NCBI GenBank assembly: GCA_947477655.1
Contig: CANJTS010000001.1
Coordinates: 449,243 to 513,242, forward strand
DNA from: CAILUG01 sp903844415
Lineage (GTDB): Bacteria; Pseudomonadota; Gammaproteobacteria; Pseudomonadales; Pseudohongiellaceae
Length of the DNA: 64,000 nt
Direction: 5' to 3'
Positions 24,763-33,464 of this stretch are shown piece by piece. Position numbers and translations under genes: made by a program. The notes under the pieces are model-generated. The model searched no databases. It was not told the DNA's origin and saw only the letters and a program-made list of their open reading frames with translations. Position 1 is the stretch's first letter. Every line of letters starts with the position of its first letter.

Positions 24763-27120
24763 CTAGACCAGTCTATAACCGGACTCTGAGAGTGGCATTT
24801 TGCGAATACGCTCTCCGGTTGCATTGAAGATCGCATTGCTGACCGCCGCCAACAACGGCGGCATGGAAGGTTCGCCACCACCTGAAGGAGCAAACTCTTC
24901 CGGCTGCAAGAATAAAGTATCCAGCTCTGGGGTTTGCGGCATTCTGAGTAAGGGATACTGATGGAAGTTCTGCTGTTGTATCACGCCATTGTTAAAGGTG
25001 ATCTTGGCATTGAACAACTGGCTCAAGCCGTCGACGATCCCGCCTTCAAGCTGATTTTCGGCACCGTTTAGGTTGTGGATAAAACCGAAGTCGGCCACTG
25101 CCCACACCTTGTGTACTCTGACTTCCTTGCTCGCACTGACTTCGACATCAGCAATCTGCGCAACATAGCCGGAGTGGCAAAAATAGTATGACAGCCCTAG
25201 CGCACGGCCTGCAGGCATTTCTTTGCCCCAGCCGGCACGTTCTGCAACCGCCTTGATGACGCTCGCAGCGCGGCCTCTGTGCATTCCTCGTGGGTCCTCG
25301 GATGGAAGTTCATCACCCAGCGTGTCTAGCAAGAACTGCACGTGATCTTTACCCGAAGCTACAGCCAGTTCGTGCAAGAAGCTCTGGAAGGTGAAAGCGA
25401 TCGCGTTGGAAGAAGGCGCGCGCATTGGACCAGTCGAAATGCCATTCTGGAACAGAGTCTGCGTTAGTTTCAGATTGGGCACTATGTCCATCGGGAAAAC
25501 GCTTGCGGAGAGATCTGCAGAGGTCATCGGACCAGTGCCGTTGCCGGTCATGCTGATGAAGTGATCCTGGAAAGCAATCAAGTTGCCACTGGCATCAAGG
25601 CCTGCTTTGTATGAGTGGAAGCCACCAGGACGGTAGAAGTCATGCATCATGTCGTCTTCGCGAGTCCACTGCAGTTTAACTGGGCGGCCTTCCATGCGAC
25701 GTGCGATTGCAGTGGCTTCAAACACGTAGTCGTTAGCCAGTTTACGGCCGAAGCCGCCACCGATACGAGTCATGTGCAGCGTCGAATTCACCTCCTCAAC
25801 GCCTGCCACAACCGCAGCACCAGTTTCACCACCTTGCGGAATTTGTGCTGGTGCCCAGATTTCTATCTTGCCGTCCTTGAACAAGGCGGTAGCCGTTTCC
25901 GGCTCTAGCTGCGCGTGTGTTACGTAGGGATATTCGTAAAATGCGGAGATCACTTTCGCGGCACTCGCAAGAGCAGCTGGAGCATCGCCGCGATCGGCGG
26001 GTGCGCGATTCGGGCCGTTCGGGCCAGGAGGACCGACGTTAACCATCAGTGGTTCGCCATCCTGATCAGCGAGCGCAGTGGCACGCGCTACAAGCTCGTC
26101 CCAGGTTGCGCTTTCGGCAGTGGAAGTGTCCCACTGAACTGCAAGTTCGCGCTTGGCTTTAATCGCTGCCCAGGTGTTGCTGGCCACAATTGCCACACCA
26201 CCAAAGTGAGCGCCATTGTTGGCGCTGAAGAAGCGCGCATCCAAGAAAGGCTCAATGATAAAAGCATCAATCACGCCTGGCAGGGATTTGATGTGCGCCT
26301 CGTTGAAGGAAACTGCTTTGCCGGCGACCTGCGGGCACTTGGTAAACGTGGCGTAGGTCATCTCGGGCAGAACCTTGTCGGCACCGAACAACGGCAAACC
26401 AGTAACGATGGCCACATTGTCCACGCCAGTGAAACGGCGACCGAGTAGCTTGAACTGGCTCTTGTCTTTGAGGATTAGCGTGGCAACATCGGGTACTGGC
26501 ATAGTAGCAGCAAGTTCGGCGAATTCGCCGTAGCTCCACTCGCGAGTCGAAGCGGCATGTATTACCTTGGTGTCAGCCGTTGTTAGTTCGGCAACCGGAA
26601 GTTTCAGTTGCTTAGCAGCGGCGGCAAGAACCATCGCACGCGCAGTCGCGCCAGCTTGGCGCATGCCCATCCAGTTTTGCAGGGTGGAAAGTGAACCTGC
26701 GGCAAGTTGCGCGCCGTATTTGGTTGCGTCGACATCAGCCTGCACAACATCTACGTCCTGCCAGGCGCAATCCAGTTCTTCTGCAATTATCAGCGGTAGT
26801 CCGGTTTTGATTCCTTGGCCACACTCGGGGTTCTTGGCGAAGATGATGATGCGACCATCGGGTTTGATCTGTACGTAAGGGGAGAGTGTCGCAACATCAG
26901 CAGCGGCATCCTGCGCAAAGGCTCTTTGGCTACCCGCTGTGGCAAAGCCACCGAGCACAAGACCACCACCGGCAAGACCACTCAACTGCAGAAAGCCACG
27001 ACGGCTTACTTCTGGCTGTTTCATCTCGGGCAGGTCACTGGCATTGATCATTTCCTGAAAAAACTCAGGCAAGTCGGCGAGAGGCAGAGCTTGATGTTGT
27101 GTTTTGATTGGCTTGTTCAT
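24763..27120 (-). CDS. Molybdopterin-binding subunit of a xanthine oxidase-family hydroxylase (IorB-like)
   Basis: This 785-residue large subunit has a Tat signal (SRRGFLQLSGLAGGGLVLGG) and the aldehyde oxidase/IorB architecture, including GGGFGRKLANDYVFEA, which lines the molybdenum cofactor, and a C-terminal GGGEPSMPPLLAAVSNAI carrying the catalytic glutamate. The enzyme would hydroxylate an aldehyde or N-heterocycle in the periplasm. The adjacent small subunit supplies the 2Fe-2S clusters; no cytochrome or FAD subunit is adjacent. The start overlaps the small-subunit stop by 4 bp, and GGGAG precedes the ATG. Substrate is unknown. Confidence 0.92.
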   Translation of the reverse strand: MNKPIKTQHQALPLADLPEFFQEMINASDLPEMKQPEVSRRGFLQLSGLAGGGLVLGGFATAGSQRAFAQDAAADVATLSPYVQIKPDGRIIIFAKNPECGQGIKTGLPLIIAEELDCAWQDVDVVQADVDATKYGAQLAAGSLSTLQNWMGMRQAGATARAMVLAAAAKQLKLPVAELTTADTKVIHAASTREWSYGEFAELAATMPVPDVATLILKDKSQFKLLGRRFTGVDNVAIVTGLPLFGADKVLPEMTYATFTKCPQVAGKAVSFNEAHIKSLPGVIDAFIIEPFLDARFFSANNGAHFGGVAIVASNTWAAIKAKRELAVQWDTSTAESATWDELVARATALADQDGEPLMVNVGPPGPNGPNRAPADRGDAPAALASAAKVISAFYEYPYVTHAQLEPETATALFKDGKIEIWAPAQIPQGGETGAAVVAGVEEVNSTLHMTRIGGGFGRKLANDYVFEATAIARRMEGRPVKLQWTREDDMMHDFYRPGGFHSYKAGLDASGNLIAFQDHFISMTGNGTGPMTSADLSASVFPMDIVPNLKLTQTLFQNGISTGPMRAPSSNAIAFTFQSFLHELAVASGKDHVQFLLDTLGDELPSEDPRGMHRGRAASVIKAVAERAGWGKEMPAGRALGLSYYFCHSGYVAQIADVEVSASKEVRVHKVWAVADFGFIHNLNGAENQLEGGIVDGLSQLFNAKITFNNGVIQQQNFHQYPLLRMPQTPELDTLFLQPEEFAPSGGGEPSMPPLLAAVSNAIFNATGERIRKMPLSESGYRLV

Positions 27121-27623
27121 ACTTGCTCTCCCTGTTTGGCAGCATTGTAGAAGGCAGTGCCATTCATGCTTGAGGCAGCAGATTTAATGGCGCGTTTGAT
27201 GCGGGTATAAGTTGCGCAGCGGCAAATATTGCCGGACATCGCTGCATCTATTTCGGCATCGCTGGGGTTAGAATTATTCTTTAATAAAGCAGACGCGCTC
27301 ATTATCTGGCCCGCCTGACAATATCCACACTGAGGCACATCATGCTCAATCCAAGCTTGTTGTACTGGGGTCAATGTACCATCTGCGGCGGCCATACCTT
27401 CAATAGTAGTAATTTGTTCGTTAGTAAGATTGCCAACCGGAATCTGACAAGAACGAACGGGAGCGCCGTTCAGATGTACGGTACAGGCGCCACACTGGGC
27501 AATGCCGCAACCGTATTTAGTGCCGAGCAATCCGACTGTATCGCGTAACACCCACAAAAGAGGTGTCGAGGGATCTATTTCCCCTATATCCATCGTTTGA
27601 CCGTTGATCTGTAAAGTTGCCAT
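27117..27623 (-). CDS. 2Fe-2S small subunit of a xanthine oxidase-family hydroxylase (IorA-like)
   Basis: The 168-residue product has the plant-type cluster motif KYGCGIAQCGACTVHLNG and the second, helical cluster region PQCGYCQAGQIM ... ICRCATYTRI. These are the two [2Fe-2S] sites of the IorA/CoxS small subunits that take electrons from the molybdenum centre. A GGGGGAG ribosome site precedes the ATG, and the stop overlaps the start of the large-subunit gene. Confidence 0.94.
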   Translation of the reverse strand: MATLQINGQTMDIGEIDPSTPLLWVLRDTVGLLGTKYGCGIAQCGACTVHLNGAPVRSCQIPVGNLTNEQITTIEGMAAADGTLTPVQQAWIEHDVPQCGYCQAGQIMSASALLKNNSNPSDAEIDAAMSGNICRCATYTRIKRAIKSAASSMNGTAFYNAAKQGEQV

Positions 27624-27901
27624 TACAACTCCCCCTGTTAATTTGCCGTTGATTATGTGAATAAAATTTTTGCGTGTTTGGTAGTGCTTCTTTTATTACT
27701 TTTATAGCATCTATAGATGTTGATTTGATAGCAGTTTACTTGTGAAAAAAGTACTTAAAAGTAAACCACTTACCGAACGGAATCAAGCCCTAACTTGAGG
27801 ATGCCGGAGTAGAGTCAATCAGGCAAAGGCGGTGGTAAGATGAACCCATAAGCGTCTCTGGCACTATCCTTTCCCTTTAATTTTCGGCAAACCAGCACCC
27901 C

Positions 27902-29179
27902 ATGTTGATAGACCTACCCTACGGCGATAGCCAGCTTTCCCTCGCAATTGAGCACCCCCTGGTCGATGTAATTCGACCGCGTAAGGTCAAAGGCTTAGCC
28001 GATGAACCCAGTGCTTTTAGAGCCGCCGTACGTACCCCCCTGGGGTGTGTCGCTGTGGCCAGCCAAATCACCAGCACAGACAAAGTGGCTGTGGTTATCC
28101 CTGACATCACCCGCGCCCTTCCTTCCGAACGCCTGCTCACCTGGTTGTTTGCCGAACTATCCCATGTCCCAACTGGCAATTTCACCATCATTATTGGCAC
28201 GGGCACACATCGCCCGAACACCACGGAGGAGATTATTCGCATGGTGGGAGCAGACATCGCTGCGCATTACCGTGTTATCAACCACAATGCTTTCGATCCC
28301 GAAACTTTACTCAAGGTGGGTACCCGCGAAGGCGGGCATCCGATCTTGATGAACCGCACCTATGTGGAGGCCGACAAACACATCATCATGGGGTTTATCG
28401 AACCCCACTTTATGGCAGGTTTTTCGGGTGGTTATAAAGCCATCTTTCCCGGCATAACCGATTTTGCATCCATCATGTACTACCATCGCGCCGCCGTGAT
28501 TGGTGATCCGCGCAGCACCTGGGGCAATCTGGATCGCAACCCAACGCAGGAACAGATACGCCGCAATGGAGCGCAGGCTGGCGTGGATTTTTGCATCAAT
28601 GTGACACTCAATTCTGAAGGTCAGATCACTGCTTTTTTCTGTGGTGATGTTGTTACCGCCCACGACCAAGGCTGTGCTTTTGCCAAAGCCACCGCGATGG
28701 TCAAATGTGAACAGCCTTATCCAATAGTAATCACCAGTAACAGTGGCTATCCACTGGATCAAAATTTGTATCAGGCGGTAAAAGGGATGTCGGCCGCTGC
28801 GCAAATTGTGGAAGATGGTGGCCTGATAATTGTTGTGGCGCGTTGTAATGATGGATTTCCAACACATGGAAATTTTCAGCGTTTTTTATTCGAGTACGAC
28901 GGTCCGCAAGCTTTTCTCGATGCGCTCTTCAGTCCCGGTTTTGCCCAGCAGGACCAATGGCAGAACCAACTATTGGCACTTATTCAGCTGAAGGCCAACA
29001 TCGCTGTCTACAGCGAACTAGACCCTGCTCAATTGAGCAGAGCGTACCTACAGCCGATTACCGATCTTAATGCCTTTGTCAGGGCAGCTGTCAGCAGTTT
29101 GCCTGCATCCGCTCGTGTTGCGGTATTGCCGGAAGGCCCTATGACCATCCCATGGCTTGAAACCGCTGTCGACAGTTGA
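27902..29179 (+). CDS. larA: LarA-family nickel-dependent racemase
   Basis: The 425-residue protein matches lactate racemase LarA. The residues I recall as essential in L. plantarum LarA (H108, H174, K184 and H200) fall at H103 (GTHRPN), H169 (EPHFMAG), K179 (GGYKAIFPG) and H195 (MYYHRAA), each offset by exactly five. The lysine is the attachment point of the nickel pincer nucleotide cofactor. The enzyme would interconvert enantiomers of lactate or another 2-hydroxyacid. LarB, LarC and LarE, which make the cofactor, are not in the window. The start has no strong ribosome site. Confidence 0.9.
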   Translation: MLIDLPYGDSQLSLAIEHPLVDVIRPRKVKGLADEPSAFRAAVRTPLGCVAVASQITSTDKVAVVIPDITRALPSERLLTWLFAELSHVPTGNFTIIIGTGTHRPNTTEEIIRMVGADIAAHYRVINHNAFDPETLLKVGTREGGHPILMNRTYVEADKHIIMGFIEPHFMAGFSGGYKAIFPGITDFASIMYYHRAAVIGDPRSTWGNLDRNPTQEQIRRNGAQAGVDFCINVTLNSEGQITAFFCGDVVTAHDQGCAFAKATAMVKCEQPYPIVITSNSGYPLDQNLYQAVKGMSAAAQIVEDGGLIIVVARCNDGFPTHGNFQRFLFEYDGPQAFLDALFSPGFAQQDQWQNQLLALIQLKANIAVYSELDPAQLSRAYLQPITDLNAFVRAAVSSLPASARVAVLPEGPMTIPWLETAVDS

Positions 29180-29386
29180 TAAACGACATATCGCAGCAGC
29201 GACAATTTTCACAATTGGGTTAGGTGCTTAACTTAAGCATCGTCATCGTGAAGCAAGCAGTGATTTAGAGAAAAGTGTAGCGCGTGTAACCGCTTTAGGC
29301 TGGATACCGGGCTTAGCCAATTGTGGGCAGACTCAATACAATCTATCGAGTCTGCCTCATTAATCAGGTATCTATAGAAGAAAACC

Positions 29387-30031
29387 TTACAAGGTTTCCA
29401 GAATTCCAATAACTACTGCGGTCAATACCATACTGCTGCCAATTACACCTTTCACAGTGGTTATTGGCCCTTGTTTGCCGAACAGTGCATTGGCTTCAAG
29501 TGCAGCCACAATGAGCAGCACCAACCACCAGCCCATGGTAGGACTTGGGTAACCATAAGCGGCAGCACTGCCAATAAAATGCGGGCCCGCCAACATGCCA
29601 AAGGCCATCGGGCCAGAAAACAAGGCATTAGTGCGTGAAGCAAGCAGCGCCTTGGCGCCAGCGGCAGGGGCATCACCAGGGACGATTCCCAGTGCTATTT
29701 TTTGGTTGGGCCAGATCACGAGCCACACGTTGAGAAACATGACAGTAGCCAAAACAGACGCGACCACAATATAACCATTTAGCTGGCCATTGGCATGAAT
29801 GCGGCCGAACAAAATCAGACCAGTCAAGAAGGTGAACATGGCACCCCAACGGAACCACCACAACGCACTTGGTGCTAGTTTGGCTTTGGCATCTTTCAGC
29901 CCTTCGGGAGACGCTGCCTTGAAATAACCACCTTGCACAAAATTGAAATAATAGAGCATGCCAATCCAGGTAATACCAAACAGCAGATGCCCCCAACGTA
30001 CCAACATCATGATCAAATTTTCTAGTGTCAT
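29387..30031 (-). CDS. PuuD-like membrane protein, N-terminal (membrane) domain only
   Basis: The 214-residue protein has several hydrophobic helices. The opening RWGHLLFGITWIGMLYYFNFVQ and the WLVIWPNQKIALG segment match the urate hydroxylase PuuD N-terminal family. Full-length PuuD carries a C-terminal cytochrome c domain; none is present here, nor is a CxxCH motif. ATG 30031 is chosen because GAGGG lies upstream and the family begins there; the frame extends to 30097. The conserved histidines suggest haem binding, but the function without the cytochrome domain is unclear. Confidence 0.83.
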   Translation of the reverse strand: MTLENLIMMLVRWGHLLFGITWIGMLYYFNFVQGGYFKAASPEGLKDAKAKLAPSALWWFRWGAMFTFLTGLILFGRIHANGQLNGYIVVASVLATVMFLNVWLVIWPNQKIALGIVPGDAPAAGAKALLASRTNALFSGPMAFGMLAGPHFIGSAAAYGYPSPTMGWWLVLLIVAALEANALFGKQGPITTVKGVIGSSMVLTAVVIGILETL

Positions 30032-30173
30032 TATTTTGCCCTCGTAGAGTGATTGGGATTTAAAAAATTTACTGCGAAAGAATACCACATACCGCAAGTG
30101 TTCTACCGCGGTGTATTAGCCCGCTGGCTATGAAAAAACTTATGGCCAATTTTCATTAGGGTTTTTTCTGGTA

Positions 30174-31208
30174 TCAATTTTTGTCAGCCGCAAACAAAGC
30201 TTCCACAAAACTATCAGCAGCAAAGGGTCGTAAATCTTCAGCTTTTTCACCAATGCCGATATAGCGTAATGGTAATGCCAATTCTTTGGCAATGGCGAAT
30301 ACCATTCCACCTTTGGCAGTACCATCGAGTTTGCTCAGTACTAGGCCGCTTACCTGCACCGCTTGCGTAAAATTACGTGCCTGGCTGAGCGCGTTCTGAC
30401 CGTTTGTCGCATCCAGCACCAGCATTATTTCGTGTGGTACCTCGGCATCAAGTTTTTTTAACACCCGCACCACTTTTTCGAGCTCATTCATTAAATTGCT
30501 TTTGTTATGCAAACGGCCGGCTGTATCGGCGATCAACACATCAACCCCTTTGGCAGCAGCCGATTGATACGCATCAAAAATAACGGAAGCACTATCAGCG
30601 CCTGTATGTTGTGCCACAACTGGTATCTTGTTGCGTTCGCCCCACACTTGTAATTGTTCTACAGCTGCTGCGCGAAAAGTATCACCGGCTGCCAACATTA
30701 CCGACATGCCTTCCTTCTGAAAACGTTTGGCGAGTTTGCCGATAGTGGTGGTTTTGCCAACCCCATTTACACCGACCATTAGAATGACGAAGGGTTTGCC
30801 TTGGCTGGCCCGTATGACCAGTGGTACCTCACAGGGCTTGAGCATAGTGTGCAAAATTTCTTTCACAGCCTGGTACAGCGCGTCTGAATCGGCAAGCTGG
30901 TTGCGCTTGAGTCGCCCGGTGAGCTCTTCGATAATGGCAGCCGTGGCTTTGATCCCCACATCCGCGGTCAACAAGCGTGTTTCTAATTCGTCCATCAAAG
31001 ACTGATCAATCGCTTTTTTGCCAAGCAGCAGGGAGCCCAGTCCCTGCACAAAGCTGGTGCTGGTGCGGCTAAGCCCTGCTTTAAGCCTAGACAACAAGCC
31101 GCTGGGAGTTGTTTCTACCGGGGCAAGTGTTTCTTGTGTGGGCTGGGTCGGTACAGACTCAGCCTTGGGAGGTTTACCAAAACCAAACATAGGCGGGAAA
31201 ACTGACAT
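30174..31208 (-). CDS. ftsY: Signal recognition particle receptor FtsY
   Basis: FtsY docks the SRP-ribosome complex at the inner membrane. The 344-residue product shows the NG domain with Walker A GVNGVGKTTTIGKLA (from residue 146), DTAGRLHNKSNLMNEL, DATNGQNAL and SKLDGTAKGG. The acidic N-terminal A domain is short. The alternative ATG at residue 7 (MFGFGKPP) would give the more common start; neither has a strong ribosome site. It is divergent from rsmD. Confidence 0.96.
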   Translation of the reverse strand: MSVFPPMFGFGKPPKAESVPTQPTQETLAPVETTPSGLLSRLKAGLSRTSTSFVQGLGSLLLGKKAIDQSLMDELETRLLTADVGIKATAAIIEELTGRLKRNQLADSDALYQAVKEILHTMLKPCEVPLVIRASQGKPFVILMVGVNGVGKTTTIGKLAKRFQKEGMSVMLAAGDTFRAAAVEQLQVWGERNKIPVVAQHTGADSASVIFDAYQSAAAKGVDVLIADTAGRLHNKSNLMNELEKVVRVLKKLDAEVPHEIMLVLDATNGQNALSQARNFTQAVQVSGLVLSKLDGTAKGGMVFAIAKELALPLRYIGIGEKAEDLRPFAADSFVEALFAADKN

Positions 31209-31381
31209 CTATTGGGGCGGCAATGCTACCAGCCATGCCCCTGGTGTTCTATAGCAGGCTTAATACACAACTTTCACCGCTGGTTTGCAAAGTGCACAAT
31301 GGCGGTGTTTTTTCACACGCATAGGATGACAAAATAAGCTGGCCAAGCATGCCGCCTATTGCTCATAGCTATTGAGCACAG

Positions 31382-31420
31382 CTATTGACCATGCCTATTG
31401 ACCATGCCTATTGACCATAG
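31382..31420. repeat. 13-bp tandem repeat, three copies, ending in a hairpin
   Basis: Units CTATTGACCATGC, CTATTGACCATGC and CTATTGACCATAG follow each other upstream of rsmD. The final unit and its continuation also form a hairpin (ACCATGCCTA ... TAGGCATGTGGT). The array lies between the divergent ftsY and rsmD starts. Confidence 0.85.
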
Positions 31421-31475
31421 GCATGTGGTTTTTTGACACCATTTTTCCAATTCATAACTTTAAGAGCCCCCAACC

Positions 31476-32054
31476 ATGGCCGCAGCTGCAAACAATCCCC
31501 GCAACCGCTTACGTATTATTGGCGGCGAATGGCGCAGTCGTATGGTGAGTTTTGCCGACCTAAAGGATATTCGCCCCACGCCTGATCGTGTGCGCGAAAC
31601 CTTATTTAACTGGTTGCAATCACATATTGTGGGTGCTTACTGTCTCGATTTATTTGCTGGCAGTGGTGTGTTGGGTTTTGAAGCGCTGTCACGTGGCGCC
31701 ACTTCGGTACACACCTTGGAACTAGATCCGCAAGCTGCTGCTGCAATCCGTCACAACATACAGCTTTTAAAAACCGAGCATATGCATTTGTTGCAAAAGA
31801 ATGCTCTGGACTGGTTGCAACACAACCCAGATGGTTTGCAGTTTGATGTGGTGTTTATCGATCCGCCCTTTGCTGCCGGTTTGTACGAAGTGTGTTGCCA
31901 GTTGTTGCAAGAAAAAAACTGGCTCTGTGCTCACGCTCTGATTTATCTCGAATCGGATCAGGCGCCCGATAAATTGAAGCTGCCAGCAGACTGGACACTG
32001 CTCCGCAACAAACGTGCTGGCTCAGTGTATTACAGCTTGTGGCAGCTCAGTTGA
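31476..32054 (+). CDS. rsmD: 16S rRNA (guanine-966-N2)-methyltransferase
   Basis: The 192-residue product has the Rossmann-type motif LDLFAGSGVLGFEALSRGA that binds S-adenosylmethionine and the catalytic DPPFA motif of N6/N2 methyltransferases. RsmD methylates G966 of 16S rRNA in the assembled small subunit. It is adjacent to ftsY as in many gammaproteobacteria, but here divergently transcribed. A likely terminator follows at 32065-32094. Confidence 0.95.
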   Translation: MAAAANNPRNRLRIIGGEWRSRMVSFADLKDIRPTPDRVRETLFNWLQSHIVGAYCLDLFAGSGVLGFEALSRGATSVHTLELDPQAAAAIRHNIQLLKTEHMHLLQKNALDWLQHNPDGLQFDVVFIDPPFAAGLYEVCCQLLQEKNWLCAHALIYLESDQAPDKLKLPADWTLLRNKRAGSVYYSLWQLS

Positions 32055-32064
32055 AAAGCATGCA

Positions 32065-32094
32065 ATAAGTATCATTGATACTTATCCATTTTTT
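32065..32094 (+). terminator. Intrinsic terminator after rsmD
   Basis: The arms ATAAGTATCA (32065-32074) and TGATACTTAT (32076-32085) pair, and a run of six T lies at 32089-32094. The single-base central gap means the top base pairs will open into a small loop. Confidence 0.75.
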
Positions 32095-32184
32095 AGCTGG
32101 GTTTTTCAGGTATTTAGTAAAGATACTGCTCTGTTGGCAAGTTGGATACCGATAGACTACAAATAGGTATCCGACACAGTAGCA

Positions 32185-32577
32185 CTAATCTTTTTTGTGA
32201 AAAGTAAATTCGATTTCCACTTTAGCACCCAAAGGAAGAGCTGCAACGCCAATGGAGGTACGTGCAGGTGGAGCTGCAGTGATGTTGTTGAATACTTTTT
32301 CCCAAGACACATTTATCTCAGCAAATTTGTCCATCTGAATGGTGAATATTCTGGCAATAGCCAGATGTTCGAACTCAAGCCCAAACTCGGTCATCAGCAC
32401 TTGCAGATTTTCCAGAATTTTTGCGGCTTGATCTCCTACTGTTTCTCCAACTATCGCGCCAGTCTGACGATCTTGGGCGAGCAGGCCACTCATATAATAG
32501 TGAGGACCAACTTTGGTGACATGGCTGTATTTGTAAGCGGGTTTGGGTAGATTTTTGGAGAGCATAGCTTTACGCAT
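32185..32577 (-). CDS. RidA/YjgF-family protein
   Basis: The 130-residue product fits the RidA family of enamine/imine deaminases, with YSHVTKVGPHYYMSGLLAQD near the start and PARTSIGVAALPLGAKVEIE near the end, containing the conserved arginine that contacts the substrate carboxylate. The usual role is hydrolysing reactive 2-aminoacrylate in the cytoplasm, but many RidA subfamilies differ. GGAAG lies upstream of the ATG. It is convergent with rsmD, and an inverted repeat (GGATACC/GGTATCC) lies in the gap. Confidence 0.88.
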   Translation of the reverse strand: MRKAMLSKNLPKPAYKYSHVTKVGPHYYMSGLLAQDRQTGAIVGETVGDQAAKILENLQVLMTEFGLEFEHLAIARIFTIQMDKFAEINVSWEKVFNNITAAPPARTSIGVAALPLGAKVEIEFTFHKKD

Positions 32578-32703
32578 GGAGACTTCCTATAAGTATTAAA
32601 AGTGGTTTCCCAACATAACAGATTCCATTCCCGCTGCCATCCTGCCAAAGCCGTGCAGGGCATGGGGTATAATTGTGCAGTGTGTTAACTCGAGACTTCC
32701 TTA

Positions 32704-33174
32704 ATGCGAACTGTAGTTTATCCCGGCACATTTAATCCCATTACCAACGGTCATACCGATCTGGTTGAAAGGGCCGCTAGCATTTTTGATCAGGTTATTG
32801 TGGCGGTAGGCAATAGCACCCAGAAATCCAGCCGAATGTCGCTTCAGACGCGGGTTGCACTGTGTCAGCAAGTGCTGGGACATATCCGTAATGTAGAAGT
32901 GAGCAGTTTTACTGGTCTACTAACCGATTTTGTGGAGCAACGCGGCGCGCGCTTAATTCTGCGCGGCCTACGCACCGTTGCCGATTTTGAATACGAATTT
33001 CAACTGGTGGGCATGAATCGCGTGCTAGCACCGGAAATTGAAACCTTGTTTCTGGCACCAGACGAACATTTTTCCTATATTTCTTCGACGCTGGTACGGG
33101 AAATTGCTGGGTATGGCGGTGACGTCAGCCAGTTTGTTCATCCGGTTGTAGCAGCAGCGATGCGAGAATCTTAA
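32704..33174 (+). CDS. coaD: Phosphopantetheine adenylyltransferase
   Basis: The 156-residue product is full length and shows the nucleotidyltransferase motif PGTFNPITNGHTDLVERA and the C-terminal YISSTLVREIAGYGGDVS. CoaD catalyses the fourth step of coenzyme A synthesis, transferring AMP to 4'-phosphopantetheine. It is followed 2 bp later by a ferredoxin gene, a common gammaproteobacterial pair. Confidence 0.96.
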   Translation: MRTVVYPGTFNPITNGHTDLVERAASIFDQVIVAVGNSTQKSSRMSLQTRVALCQQVLGHIRNVEVSSFTGLLTDFVEQRGARLILRGLRTVADFEYEFQLVGMNRVLAPEIETLFLAPDEHFSYISSTLVREIAGYGGDVSQFVHPVVAAAMRES

Positions 33175-33176
33175 TT

Positions 33177-33464
33177 ATGGCACTGATCATCACCGATGAA
33201 TGTATCAACTGTGATGTCTGTGAACCAGAATGCCCGAACGGGGCAATTTCAATGGGTTCGCAGATTTACGTGATCGACCCTAAACTCTGCACCGAATGTG
33301 TCGGCCATTTTGCAACATCGCAATGTGTTGAAGTGTGTCCGGTCGCGTGTATTCCGCTCGACCTTGCGCATGTGGAAACACCTGCGCAATTGCTTGCCAA
33401 ATATCAAATTATTACGAGCAACACTACGCCACTTCATTCGCCAAAACTGGCATCACACTCGTAG
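33177..33464 (+). CDS. 2[4Fe-4S] ferredoxin (YfhL-like)
   Basis: Ninety-five residues with two cluster-binding motifs, CINCDVCEPECP and CVGHFATSQCVEVCP, the second containing an insertion typical of the YfhL/Allochromatium-type ferredoxins. It would serve as a low-potential cytoplasmic electron carrier. It sits directly after coaD. Its last 31 bp overlap the end of the convergent exported-protein gene. Confidence 0.94.
   Translation: MALIITDECINCDVCEPECPNGAISMGSQIYVIDPKLCTECVGHFATSQCVEVCPVACIPLDLAHVETPAQLLAKYQIITSNTTPLHSPKLASHS

Noticed and set aside
25915..26448. Long forward frame inside the molybdenum hydroxylase gene
   Set aside because: Opposite-strand shadow of a well-supported Tat-exported enzyme; the composition is not protein-like for a family.
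28307..28867. 186-codon reverse frame inside larA
   Set aside because: All conserved LarA residues are in the forward frame; this is a shadow.
30098..30173. Promoter in the gap upstream of the PuuD-like gene
   Set aside because: No recognisable -35/-10 pair with correct spacing.
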